NCBI RefSeq assembly: GCF_963576615.1 | Contig: NC_088708.1 | Span: 49,463,196-49,527,195 of the forward strand | DNA from: Watersipora subatra | Taxonomy: Eukaryota; Bryozoa; Gymnolaemata; Cheilostomatida; Watersiporidae | DNA: 64,000 nt | Reading direction: 5' to 3' | Shown: one piece after another, positions 22,904 to 35,700 of the stretch | How positions within the stretch are numbered: the first letter of the stretch is position 1 | How the letters are laid out: each line of letters opens with the position of its first letter | Notes under the pieces: model-generated | Databases searched by the model: none | Told to the model about the DNA's origin: nothing | The model's input: only the letters and a program-made list of their open reading frames with translations | Position numbers and translations under genes: made by a program

Positions 22904-24597
22904 CATTTCTTTTACGATCGTGTCATAGTTTACAGCTTTATATACAAGACTCTGTTGATTCTGTACGTAATAAATGCTGTAGGTGAAGTAGACCATGGCA
23001 AATGCTGTGATGACAACTCCAACACTGCTAGAAATATCCTACAAGATATAGACAAGCAAAGACAGCTGTGAGATGAAGTGAAACAAAAATTGTTAGCTTT
23101 AAGGTTGTTAGAATAAAGTGTAGAGTAGATACGATATAAATAAATAAACATTTTTAATCTTAAGAAAATATACTCAAGATGAAATGGCTTGAAATTCACT
23201 GCAAGCTGCGGTTTAATTTATAGCGGAGTTGTTTGGATTTGTATTTAATTTTTAAAAGTCTTGCGTTGATAGCGTCAAAAACCGGACCCTTCATCAAAAG
23301 AAGTGCATATTTCAATCTATATCCATGTGTATAAATCTCAATATTTGTGTTTTGTTTGTTGGTCTGGCATCCATGTGTCAACTTAGAGCGATAAAGTTTT
23401 AAGAACAAAAAATCTACTTAGCAGATAGTTTGATCTTTGAACCTTCAGGTCTGCAGACCAGCAACTAATCTACTATAATATCCAACTGAACGTACAGTTG
23501 AAATAATCACGCTTGAAGTTATTAACCAGCACAGTTGATCATTACGCTTAACGTAATGATTATTAAGCTGGCTTCAATTATTGCCATTGTTTTAGTAAAG
23601 ATTTATATTACTAGCTTACCAGGTAAGTCACTCAAATTCATTAAGTAATTATTTAATTTCCTGTGCAACCCCTGGCATTCGGTTAGTCTATCAATATAAT
23701 ATCTACGCGGCAATATAATGCTTTTATATATTGCATTAACAGAGTTTAACAAATGTTCATTATGTGCTTTTTTCTTAACTGATGACACAAGAGTAGAACA
23801 AACCACAACAAGTGTTAAGAGTTGTAGTGCAAGCGTTAACTTGTGCAATATGTCATCACATACAGTTTATTAGATAGGAGTAGTCAACCCATGTTGAGTC
23901 ATACCAAATTAAACCAGAAGTGATCAAGCCATCTATTTTTTGCAAACTACAAATAAAATGTGCATAATAATAATTTTCAAGTTTTATTGATTTTTTCTCA
24001 TAATGTGTTTATGTTGTTATTAATGGATTCAGCGTTATCATTCCAAATATTAAAACATCATTGGAACATTTTTTGCCACCAACTAAAATTTTCTAGGTTT
24101 CTGTTAAACGTAATTATACACTAAAGTTTTATAGATCATGCTATGAATTATATATTTGTTTCATTTTTATATTCATGTCATAAGAGAGATTACGAATAGT
24201 TCAGAAATCTCACCTCATTTGAGATCATAGGGAAGGAGCTGCAGAGCTCAGATATTGCTGCGTCTCTGATATATAGTGGGAACTTCATTACCATGAACTC
24301 ATATGCCAGCAGTACCAACACAATCCTGCCAGATACATAAATTGTTTTGATTAATAAATCTAGACAAATCTGCCATATTGGTTTATGATGAACCATCTGC
24401 AAGGCAGCAAATAAGACCAGCCACGAGCTGACCGTCATGAATAGACCTAAGTTGAAGGTGAAAAGGGATTGAACAAATTCTTTCCATAGCTCACTGCTCT
24501 GCCAGGTGAAGGAGAAACATCGATATGCCAGAGAAAACCCTCCAGAGTTGGGATACCAGTAGAAATATTTGTCCATTTTACCATACTGCTCATGACA
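22904..24597 (-). CDS. unrecognised multi-pass membrane protein, partial (two exons)
   Basis: Exon about 24597-24214 encodes MDKYFYWYPNSGG, LAYRCFSFTWQSSELW and hydrophobic segments LGLFMTVSSWLVLFAAL and RIVLVLLAYEFMVMKFPLYI, ending at a GTGAGA donor in phase 0. Exon 23038-22904 (TTGTAG acceptor, GTAGGT donor, 45 codons) adds another hydrophobic segment, VGVVITAFAMVYFTYSIYYV. At least three membrane helices are therefore visible. Upstream in another frame (24689-24590) is LHKATERITASVFHIKLSLH, which also looks coding. Either an acceptor lies at CAG before 24597 or there is a frameshift. No later exon or stop was found before the RhoGEF 3' end. Family not recognised. Confidence 0.5.
23490..23640. 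repeat. interspersed repeat shared with 49055-49170
   Basis: Both places read GTTGA..TTACGC.TAACG, then a GATTNTTAAGC-like word, then TCTAGTAAAGATTT or TTTAGTAAAGATTT, and end at AGGTAAGT-ACNCAAATTCATT. The left copy overlaps a signal-peptide-like minus frame (23848-23603), which I therefore do not call a gene. Confidence 0.6.
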
Positions 24598-24969
24598 TCA
24601 TCAAAAAGTGCATGAAGACTGAGTTTTATATGAAAAACACTTGCAGTGATTCTCTCAGTAGCTTTATGCAAGTCTAGCATAGTTGTCAAATTATATTAGT
24701 TGAGGGTTGTGCTCTCCTTTTATAGATCTGAGCTTAACTCCAGAATTAAACCAACATTTGTTACTTTAAAAAATCTGACTGACAACCATCTTGTTCAGAA
24801 CTGAGCTCTAGACAGAAGCTAAATAGATAGATAGATATTAACATTATTCACCCTGGTCATTGCTGTTTAGAGCAAATAAGACCCTGAAATAAAAAACAAA
24901 AAGTAGTAAAGCAGATTATGTGTACTGAAAGAAAAAGTTCTTTTCGGGTCATAGTGTTCTGTAATGCAG

Positions 24970-25566
24970 TTTTGGGGAGGTGTTGGTGTCTGGTATAAGA
25001 TATTGTTGACAAGATGTTGGTGTCTGGTATAAGGTATTGTTGGCAAGGTGTTGGTGACTGGTATAAGGTTTTGTTGGCAAGGTGTTGGTGTCTGGTATAA
25101 GGTATTGTTGGCAAGATCTTGGTGGCTGGTATAAGGTATTGTTGGCAAGGTGTTGTGTCTTGTATAAGGTATTGTTGGCAAGGTGTTGGTGTCCTGTATA
25201 AGGTATTGTTGGCAAGGTGTTGGTGTCTTGTATAAGGTATTGTTGGCGAGGTGTTGGTGTCTGGTATAAGGTATTGTTGGCAAGATCTTGGTGGTTGGTA
25301 TATGGTATTGTTGGCAAGGTTTTAGTGTCTTGTATAAGGTATTGTTGGCAAGGTGTTGGTGTCCTGTATAAGGTATTGTTGGCAAGATGTTGGTGTCTGG
25401 TATAAGGTATTGTTGGCGAGGTGTTGGTGTCTGGTATAAGGTATTGTTGGCAAGGTGTTGGTGTCTTGTTTAAGGTATTGTTGGCGAGGTGTTGGTGTCT
25501 TGTATAAGGTATTGTTGGAGAGGTGTTGGTGTCTGGTATAAGGTATTGTTGGCAAGGTGTTGGTGT
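24970..25566. repeat. 34-bp minisatellite, about 17 copies
   Basis: The unit is GGTGTTGGTGTCTGGTATAA followed by GGTATTGTTGGCAA, with variants (TCTTG, TCCTG, GATCTTGGTGG). The period is not a multiple of three, so three reading frames alternate and generate long spurious Gln/Thr/Pro-rich minus-strand frames. It lies between the membrane-protein gene and the kinase gene. Confidence 0.95.
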
Positions 25567-25572
25567 AAGCTG

Positions 25573-25765
25573 GTCTTGCATAGCTACACACTGACAATGT
25601 ACAACCACACAGTCTGATATCGCACAGCCACACACTCTAATGTTGCATAGCCACAAACTTTGATATTGCGTAGCCAGATAGTCTGATATTGCCTAGCCAC
25701 ATACCCAATATTGCATAGGTACACACCCTAATAATGCATAGCCATACACTCTGATAATGTAAAGC
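25573..25765. repeat. degenerate tandem repeat around ATTGCATAGCCACACAC
   Basis: Six to seven imperfect units of about 24-28 bp containing GATATTGCATAGCCACACA follow directly on the 34-bp array. Confidence 0.75.
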
Positions 25766-26909
25766 TCGAACAAACAATTTGGGTTGTCAAGAATGCAGAA
25801 ATAAGCAACATATAAATTGTACCTACATGAAAATGCTTACGAATACTTGTTTCTATGTTTAGTAGTTTGCATCATCATCAAACAATCCTTGCTTAATTTG
25901 CATCCTTTGTATTTAAATAGCAAAATCTAGAAAAAGGTCTGATGTAGATTGTGACTTTTGAGTTGGCCGTGTAGGTAGTTGTGTGATGATACTAACATGT
26001 GTAGTCAATAGGATTGCCCCGATTTGTCTCTTTCAAATGATGTCTAACTGTTCGCCTGAACTTAAGTGGTTTCAAATAGTGATACCACTAAGGGTCGTTA
26101 TCATTAATTAAATGTATTTTCCGCCACTATACCAACACTTTCAGAAAATGTGTCATCTATTTATGTTCATATACATTTATTTACCTTAATTCAAGTAAAC
26201 TCTCATGCTGTTGATTCTTTAATAAAGGATTAACAGATTTTATTCTATGCATTTACCTCTATTGTTATTATTTTTACAGAAAACATAAGTCAGGTTTATT
26301 TCAGAATGTAGAATCAATAATAAAGCTGAATAATTTATTATATAATAAGAAGCAGTAAGTGCGCTGACCCAACAGAGAGTTGTTCAGCAATACACGTACA
26401 GAATTAATGCTCAAAAAAGGAGCTAAAAACCCAATGGAACATAGCAATGTTTTATATATAGTCTAGCCAGCTATTTAAACAAAAAGAAAATAAAATAGCA
26501 AAGCTGTAGCTGTTTTATGAAGTTTAGTGATTTCGTTTGAGATATGAAATGCTAATTGTAGAAAATAAATTATATTTTTATATGCACCACATTTAAATTA
26601 GAATACAATAGAAATATATTATTTTAGGCAGTCAGCTCACGAGATTAATACGATTTCTAGATGTTTCTGCCAAGCCACTTTGTTACGCAATACATCCGAG
26701 TCTGTGCATAGTTTATAATCAGCTGCCAAAATTGAGAAACTAGTCTTTCTGTGAAGATGACAACAAGCATCCTGAAAAGAAGCTTGCCTTTGAAAATATT
26801 TGATTTTGACTTCAGTAGAGGGACATGATTTCTACTCGCGATGTAGGCAATTATAAAAAACAAAGGTAGATCTCAAGGGAATGGCAAACTGAAACGGCAG
26901 AGGTTTGCT
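25766..26909. other. non-coding stretch, kinase 3' flank
   Basis: AT-rich DNA without coding character. On the minus strand, AATAAA motifs near 26295-26300 and 26334-26339 could terminate the kinase transcript about 0.6 kb after its stop codon. Confidence 0.4.
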
Positions 26910-29628
26910 TCAAATTCGTTTCCCACCAGATATGGCAGCCAATCTACTCTGTCTAGTTCCAGAAGTCGTATCATTGTCACTCGCTCTGCTTTCATGCAAA
27001 TTTCTTCTTCTTGTTCTGGGAGAACCTGTCGATTGTTGTCTGTTTCTATCAGGTAACAGGCCTCGACTAGGTGAGCCATACAACTGCAGGCTGCCGTCAC
27101 TGCCAGTTCGGGCTTTCCTACCTGAACCGGCGTCACCATCTAAACGAAGTCTGCCTATTCTACTGTCATTTTGGGTATTTTTCTCCGCTTGCCCTGATCT
27201 AGAGGAAAGTGGTCCATTTAACTTGCTTCTACTGTCAGCACTTTTATCTGTCTCTCGTTGTTTCTTTCTGGCTTCCAAATTAGCTCGCCAGTCATATTTC
27301 TCATCTTTTTTTTCAGGTTCTGGTTTTTTTGGCTGCATATTGCCGATCGGCTTGCATTCAGCTCCAACTATAGTGTTAGACTTTCTTGACATAAACTTAG
27401 CGCTGCAACGCTCGAGTCTGTTCATTGCGACAATTGCACGTATTGCTTTCTATAAAGAGAAATAGAAAATAGACAAAATCGATAGAAAATTTTGCAACTG
27501 TATTCATGATTTTCATCAGCTAGTCGCATCATATGATCACAAATAATATAGAGCCATTTAAGATGAACTCTGTTTAAATGTAAAAAATGATATATTACAT
27601 TGATGTGTATGCAAAGCATGTGAAAATGTTACCTTTTGCAAAAAGGTAACGGTGCATCTTAGGTCGGTACAACGCGCATACAACGCAAGCGCAACACACA
27701 TACAAGGCACTTGCAACGCACAAACATTGTGGATACAACACCGACACAATTACCAACGCATGCGTCACAACATGACACTGTTAACACACTAATATTATTA
27801 ATAATATCAATGTGTAATAATAATAGTAGTAATAATATTATATTATTATTCAATATTCTATTTATATTTATAGTCTGTTAATAAAACAGGTCTAAAACAT
27901 TACGCAAAGTATTCTATTTATTTTCCATTGACCGTTGTATGTGCGTTGTGATGATAGTGTATGCGCGTTGTATCCACAATGTTTGTGCGTTTCAAGTGCC
28001 TTGTATGTGTATTGCGCATGCGTTGTATGCGCGTTGTACCGACGTAAGATGCACCGTTACTTACAAAAACAGATGACAATCAAGTTCCATCTAACAACCA
28101 AGCTAATATCATTGTAGACTTGTTTTTGACAGTTCAGTATGCTGACATTTTCAAGCTGAAGTGATACAATAACATTAGCATATCTATTTCTTCTTATATA
28201 TTCAGAGTTCTAGCAACTAGCTCAGTGGTTAGCAACTAGTACAGTAACTAGCAACTAGTACAGGCACTAGCAACTAGTACAGTAACTAGCTACTAGTACA
28301 GTGATTAGCAACTATTAGAGTGACTAACAACTAGTACAGTGACTAGCAACTAGTACAGTAACTAGCAACTAGTACAGTGACTAGCAACTAGTACAGTGAC
28401 TAGCAACTAGCTCAGTAACTAGCAACTAGTACAGGCACTAGCAACTAGTACAGTAACTAGCAACTAGTACAGCAACTAGCAACTAGTACAGTGAGTGGCG
28501 GACTAGTGCAAAATCTAGGAATTAAAAACTTCTAGGAACTAGCACCTCCAAACTAACAACTAACAACTCACTATTAGCAACTAACAATTGGCTATTAGCA
28601 ATTAGCTACTGGTAGCTACCGAGACTATTGGTTAAAGCCTAATAAAGGATCAGGTTCAAACTCAAGATTGAAGCATGTAACAGTACCTTCCATTTTCTCC
28701 TAGCAAAGAACTTGACATGGAACTTCTTGGACAAGTGTCTTGTAGTCTGACTCCGAGATATCGTCTGCAGCCAGCCGTGTTTCATACATTCACTCGCTGT
28801 CAGACGATCTCTGAATGAAAGCGTACAAGCTTCAGTGGAATGCATAAAAAAAGATCCTTCAACAGAAGATAAGTAAATAAAGTGAGGTAAGTAAAATGCA
28901 CAAACAAGTTCAGTTTTAACATTGTGCAGCATTAGATTAAAAATTATCATTCTGTTTTGTCTAAACGATATACATGTAGAAGCTAATGCATACAATAAAA
29001 ATAACTCAAAATGTCAGAATATACTGCTTTAGCAAGAATTCTATCTTCTATCTATATATACGGTATATATTTCTCAAAGGTCGTTGCATGCACGGGCTAG
29101 CCTAGTCACCCACTGAAGGATTTCCGGCACACACAAAACACAACACAAACAACAGGATAGACCCACTATTCGCGGTCTTCCGTACGAATATTTAAAAATA
29201 CCAACATATGTCAATTCTATCGGCCAAACACAACCTACTAATGGATGAGCAACCTATTAATGCATCCGAATACCTCATATAAAATAGGCCAACCAAGTTA
29301 CATAATGGTTAATACTCATTTTTTCTCTGGAAATATGCCTGCCTGCGATTTTTGGCCAAGAATAACCAGGGTTCATCATACACCAAAATGTCTCTCACGG
29401 GTTCCGGAGGTAGTCCATTATCTGGCAATATCGGGTGGGTCCATTGCTCTCGTACCGAAACTTAAACTATTTTTAAGCTAATCAAATTCAACTGCAGTCA
29501 AAACAGCAGCGGTAAATTCAAGCAGGCGTTAGTATGAACACTATTAATTTGATTAGCTTAAAAATAGCTATCAGCTATATTATTATATATGTATAGCCGG
29601 AATGACTGATCCACAGACATACTTTGAG

Positions 29629-29715
<87 letters not shown>

Positions 29716-32700
29716 TGTATAAGTGTATGTGTACTTGTATGTTCATGTGTCTAAAAGATAATATATAAAATAAACATTTTAAATAAAAATAATAAATATT
29801 GCTACTGATTCATAAAATGCTAACATAACTGTGATTGGGAGTAATCCTACCATGTTTGGTTGCAATTAGTCATGAACTGAAGAAACAGTGTACCTCTTGA
29901 TGGTAGTAAAGCATATTTACTCACTCTGGTTTTTTAACAAGTAGTTTTGAAATAAAGTTTTTGCAGGAAGCTGTGATGGCATCAAATTCTTCAGCGTCAT
30001 AGTCATAGGAGCACTTGAGTATGCTGGACGTCGTCTCGTTGTCATTGTTTCCCAAGAATGGAGATAAGCCAGACACGCTAAAGCAGAAAAGTTATTTGAA
30101 TGAATTATTCTATTCACAGCTGTATCTGTGCTGCTTTTGTACCAATATATCAACATGTAACCGATTGCTATCTATATGAAGAAATGTTGTATTTAGAAAC
30201 TGTCAAGACCATATTTGCACTTTTTTCTAATAATAGCCGTTAGAATGCCATGAAGTTTAGATTATATTATTAAATGGGGTTTTGAAAGAATGACAGAAGT
30301 GCTGTCATATAAGGTTATGTCAATGTAAGGAGGCAAAGCTAAAAGTCTGGAAACTGATTTGTTATAACACAACTAATCAAAGTGATTTATATGATTTCCT
30401 AAAACATATTTTGGCGTGACAGTCTGAGATTGACGAATGAAACATTTAATTTGAACATGCACCAGCATTGCAACATTGTTTTTTTTCTCGCTGTTTAGAC
30501 TAAATACTTTTGTCACTTAGCCAAGGAAGACAATCACCATTCTTTTGCAAGCTCGACAAATGGGAACTAATGGATTTTGTCATAGATGGATTTTTCATAT
30601 ATATTTTTTTTCATAAATATTTTTTATAATATTTAATATAACTCGTAGGTTGTAACATATAATTTGTTCATGTGTATGCCTACTTTTAATAATGAGCAGA
30701 AAACTCCTTTTAGATCAGATGGTTAACAATAGTTCAATATGGGAGAAAAACAAAACACAAGCACTATAATTAACATGATGAAGCTCCGGCATAAACTAGG
30801 GGTTAAGTAGAGTACTAGGGCAAAAGCACTGTTTATAAGCATTCTACCCAAATACAGATTAGAAAATGGTTTTTGTAAAAACACATTTAATGAGTAAGTA
30901 TGTTTGTGGTACAATATGCAAAAATACTTACAGTACATAACATATCACACCAACACTCCACATGTCTGTTGCTGGAGAAACATCTTCAAAATTAGCTACT
31001 TCAGGAGCCATAAACTCTAAAGTACCGGCCATTGTTCGGATTCCGCATCCAGTATCGTAGCGGAGTGCCAAACCAAAGTCTATAATCTTTATTCGGGTGC
31101 CCGTAGTTGCCACACAAACTATATTCTCAGGCTATAAACTCGAGCAAGACAACAGAATTACAAGATTAATGCATGCTAGGTACGAAGGTTAGAGCTTACT
31201 TAGCATGCAAGGGTGGGTAATTTCCATTTTGCTACAAGATTTACACAGAATGTGTTACAATATGTAGTTATGCAGATATAAAAGGTTTTTTTTATGTTTT
31301 AGGTGTATATCTTCAAGAATGAATGAGTTAAATTGTACAAAAGCAGCATATACATGTAGCGTGAGTTTGGCAAGAGGGAAACATTAACTACAAGCCAGCA
31401 AATGTGAGTCTGCTTTGGTAATGGTCAGCTAGAGGAAGGGGCTAGCTAGACAAACTTACAAAGAGTTACAAGCTGTCAATTATTTGCAGAAACCATTTCC
31501 TGCACTAGCGGCAGACGGCAGGGAAATGCACAACAGGAAGTAGAGATATAGCAAATGACAGACCTTCATATCAAGATGGATGATGTGTTGACTGTGTATG
31601 AATGACATCCCGTCTACAATTTGTCGCATGAAAAGAATGGCGACTCTTTCTGTGAGATCAAATTTGGGGTCAACGACCCTGTCGAACAGCTCACCTCCTT
31701 CCACCCTGCAGATATGCAGAGAATGTCATGTAGTGTACAGCCATATAAACCATTCACAGCATCATCACATCACCACACAGCATCATTGTTAATATTCAGA
31801 ATAAACAACTTATGCACAAAGCATGTAGATAACATCAAATTTTGGAGTTATTTTTTCAACATAGATTTTTTCTGTCTAGAGTTGCCTGAAAGTTTCATTT
31901 CCTTCTAATTTATCAAATTAACCCGCAGGATGCGTGAAGATTTTCAGCAGAAATTGCTACACTGCTGTGACCACAAGAAATCCATGAATGCGTTCATTGA
32001 AGGCAACTGTAGTAAATGCATGCAAAGGTGTTTTTTAGAGTTTCTAAATCAGATGGATTGTGAGGCATTTATACGGAAAATGAAAGTTCTAGTAATGCCA
32101 TTTGAGCTCGGCATTACTAGAAGTGAACCTGCTCTTTTAAAGTTTCACAGGCTATAGCGTGTGAAGCCCTGGTGGTTCATTATTATAACTCTTCCATCAC
32201 ACGAGAATTTGTCATCGACACGGAACGTCGCTTTTATTACGGTAAAAGTTATTTATTTTTCAACTTTGCAAAGAAATCAAGCGGCGCGTGCAGTAGGCTG
32301 TTCGTCTTCCAACATAAATGTGGGATCGACACCCGTACAAAGCAATATTTTATGAAGCAGTAATCAATTCTTTGGTGCAACAGTTTCAAGGAGGGTTACA
32401 AGTTCAGAGTTTTACAATATAGTAAATTTCAGCAATGGTATTATACATTAGTTACTCTGTAGTCTCATATTACTGAGTTGAATGTCCTTTCTATTTTTTT
32501 GATTAGTCACTTGGGGCTGATGCAATCCTATCGTGTCACAAAAAGGTATTCCAAGGTTTCACAGATGGAGCTAAGGTCTACATAACACACATGCTTACAG
32601 ACAAACAGGAAGAACATCTTACCTAATGAGATAATTAACTTTTATGTACACGCTAATTACTATCTAAACTAGCTATCAAAAACTTCTCCGTTCACTCATG

Positions 32701-35700
32701 AGCTCTGCGAGGAGTAACAAAGAGGCAGCCGAGTTGCTGTCGGTGCACTTACACGGTCGCTGACTTAAGTTTCAGCAGATTAAGATTCCTGCTTGTGATT
32801 CAGAGAGCTGCATAAATGAGTTGATGGACAGATGTTTGTCTGCTGATCGCCAGTATTTGATTAGACGTACCTTCGTGTTTAACATGTCAGCCATTGTGAG
32901 TAGACCAGCACAAGGTCTATCAGATATCACAACAACAGCGCTAGTTGTTTACAATGCCACTTTAAGAACTCTGATCACATAGTTTAGGAAGAATATTCTC
33001 AGAGTAATAGTGTGAGCAGAGCTGCGTTTACAGATGGAGTTGTCTTCTTTATCTTTTGTACTTAATTTTTACGCTGATTTTTGCTGTGAAAGAATATACC
33101 AGATGTATTTTTTGTATACCTTTCTATACACCAAAGTAGTGCTTGTAGCTGTGCACTATGAGGATACTCTCTACATACCTTTCTACACAAAATTGCGCTT
33201 CAGATCTGAGTTAATTAGGAACCAGCATATATGCGGTGTGGCGCATCCACTTTCCACATTTCATCTTTGCAATCAAGATCTTTTTAGTTGCTCACTCCTT
33301 GTTTGTAGCAATAAAAAGCACTCTTCTAGACAACTGCGCCCAAAACAGTTAGATTTCTGTTTACTGCGATATCATAATAGTTTAACAAACTTACAGCTCC
33401 ATGACGATACACATCTGCCTATCCTTTTCAAATGCATCATAGAGTTGCAGCACCTTAGTATGGTGTAGTGTAGACTGCAGCTCAATCTCTTTGATGACTG
33501 CTGACTTATCTCTGTCGCAGTGTATGGCTATGAACTTAGCAGCTAATTTCAGACCTGTGGTCTTTTCCACACACTTTTTCACTTCTCCAAACTTCCCCCT
33601 AATAACAATAATTTGTACCAGCATGTTCGGTACGTAGAGCTCATTACTCCCTAGAGGTCAGTGACCAGTATCATTAAAGTATATAAATTAGCTCTCCTTC
33701 ATTATTAGAAAGACGTGTTTTTCTAATAAGAAAAACTTAAACATACACTTGAATAGATCCTGAAGCATATTGGGTAGAGCTGCTAGTGGATATCACAAGC
33801 CGTTTAAATGAGCTCAAGAGAATGAAAAGCATCTTCAATAATGGCCAGCAAATAGTTGAATGTGATCATACAGCGAATACAATACAATTTTTAGGTGAAC
33901 ACAACTCTAGCATGTGATTGGACACCGGTCTTATTTCAAGGTAGGAAACTATAAGTTGTCAATCTTCCACAGGGAATGCTTATGCTTCTGAAGTTTATCT
34001 TTTTTTTACTGCTGTCGGAGGCATGAGACAGCTAATTGATTCTGAGATGTCCTTATTTATTCCTCCAGCGTCATTAACACAATTTAAAGCTTCACCAAGT
34101 GTTTGTAATATGTAATGGGTTTCATTAGCTCACTGGTTGAACACCCAAAGACTAACGTGAAATAGTTCTTATCCTGTACTTACGGAGACATTTTTTCTAT
34201 GGACCAATATAGTTGTCTGTGTTTAAAAGGAAGTTACATTAGATCATTAAGCTTTAGCAGGTAAAAATTTTACCTGCCGTAAAATACGAGGCTTCGTTAA
34301 AAGCTTGCATTAACAATACTAAATATGAAGTTCTGTGCAGTGGTGAGTGAGTCATGGGTGAGTGGTGAGTGAGTCATGGGTGAGTGGTGGTCGAGTGTTA
34401 GGTGAGTGGTGGGTGGTGGGTGAGTAGTTGGTGAGTGATGGGCAAGTTGTGGGAAAGTCATGGTAGAGTTGTGAGCAAGTGGTGGGTGAGTGGTGGGTAA
34501 GTGAAATGAGTGGAAGGTGAATTATGGGCGAGTTGTGGGAAAATTGTTGGAAGGTTTTGAGAGAGTTGTGGGCAAAAAATGAGTGAGTGATGAGCGAGGG
34601 GTGAGCGCATGGTGAGGGAGAAGTTGGTGAGTGATGGGTCAATTGTGGGAAAGTCATGGCATAGTGTTGTGGGCGAGTGATAGATGAGTGCTGAACGAGT
34701 GGTGGGTGATTGGTGGACAAGTGATGGGTGAGTGGTGGGTGAGCGGTGGGTGAGCGGTGGGTGAGTGGTGGGTGAGTCGTGGGTGAGTCGTGGGTGAGTC
34801 GTGGGCGAGTCGTGGGTGAGTGGTGGGTGAGTGGTGGGTGAGTGGTGGGTGAGTGGTGGGTGAGTCGTGGGCGAGTCGTGGGCGAGTGATGGGTGAGTTA
34901 TATACAGCAAAAAGTAGCAGCTAAAGTAAAAGGTGGAGTTTCTACATGAACAATGATTTTTGTTCGCTGCCAGCTCTGAAGCAATTAAAGAAACATTAAC
35001 TACTACTCAAGGAATAATGAGCAGAAGGAAGGTCAGCCATAAAAGATTTGCCTTGCCTGCCGAGTATTTCTCCTGTTGTAAAATCTTTAGTGACCCATCT
35101 ATCTGTACGCACTGTGATGTTCCGAGGCTCGAAAGGAAGTTTCTCTCCTGAATACAACAGTAACATTAGCGTAACTAAAGTATACCGCACGCAAATTGGA
35201 TGACTTTCCTAGTGTTAAAGACAGTGAACCTAGCTGACTGAAACTAGCTGCCTATGAAAGATGTTTATGTATTTCAGCCGCAACAAAAACCATTTGTAAA
35301 AGGCTAGTCAGTACTCACATTGTAATTATACTAGTGATAAAACTAAGTACTGTTTATGCTTTTCACTTTATCTCCTTAAAATAGTTCGAATGTAAATTTT
35401 AAAATACTTTCTAAAGTTATCCAATGGGATTCACTCATCAAAGCATGTTTTGCTTTAATGAGTGAATCAAATATTGCTTTGTTTATACTTGCAGTCTTCA
35501 ACTCATTGAATACTTAAAATCTATTTATTTAAATTAGTTCTAATTATAATAATATTTATTTCATCAGTATTCACAGTTTTGCTTTTAAAAAGCTTTTAAC
35601 AGATAGTGAAAACCAAATTTAAATGCATTTCATATTACGCAATATCAAGTAATAATAGCTAAAGCAAACCTTTACACTAGTGATAGGTTATTAAATAGGA

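Noticed and set aside
23603-23848. Small secreted protein with a hydrophobic N-terminus on the minus strand
   Set aside because: Its 3' part overlaps an interspersed repeat (partner at 49055-49170), and the location is inside an intron of the membrane-protein gene.
24867-25656. Gln/Pro/Thr-rich minus-strand frames
   Set aside because: They are translations of the 34-bp minisatellite, with all three frames represented in rotation.
26905-27465. 186-residue plus-strand frame
   Set aside because: It is the shadow of the kinase's last exon on the opposite strand.
29558-29746. Ile/Tyr-repeat frame
   Set aside because: It is a translation of the (AT)n microsatellite.
33034-33468. 144-residue plus-strand frame
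   Set aside because: Its end overlaps the antisense of a well-supported kinase exon and it has no recognisable features.
34352-34910. Thr/His/Pro-repeat frames
   Set aside because: They are translations of the 11-bp GTGAGTGGTGG array.
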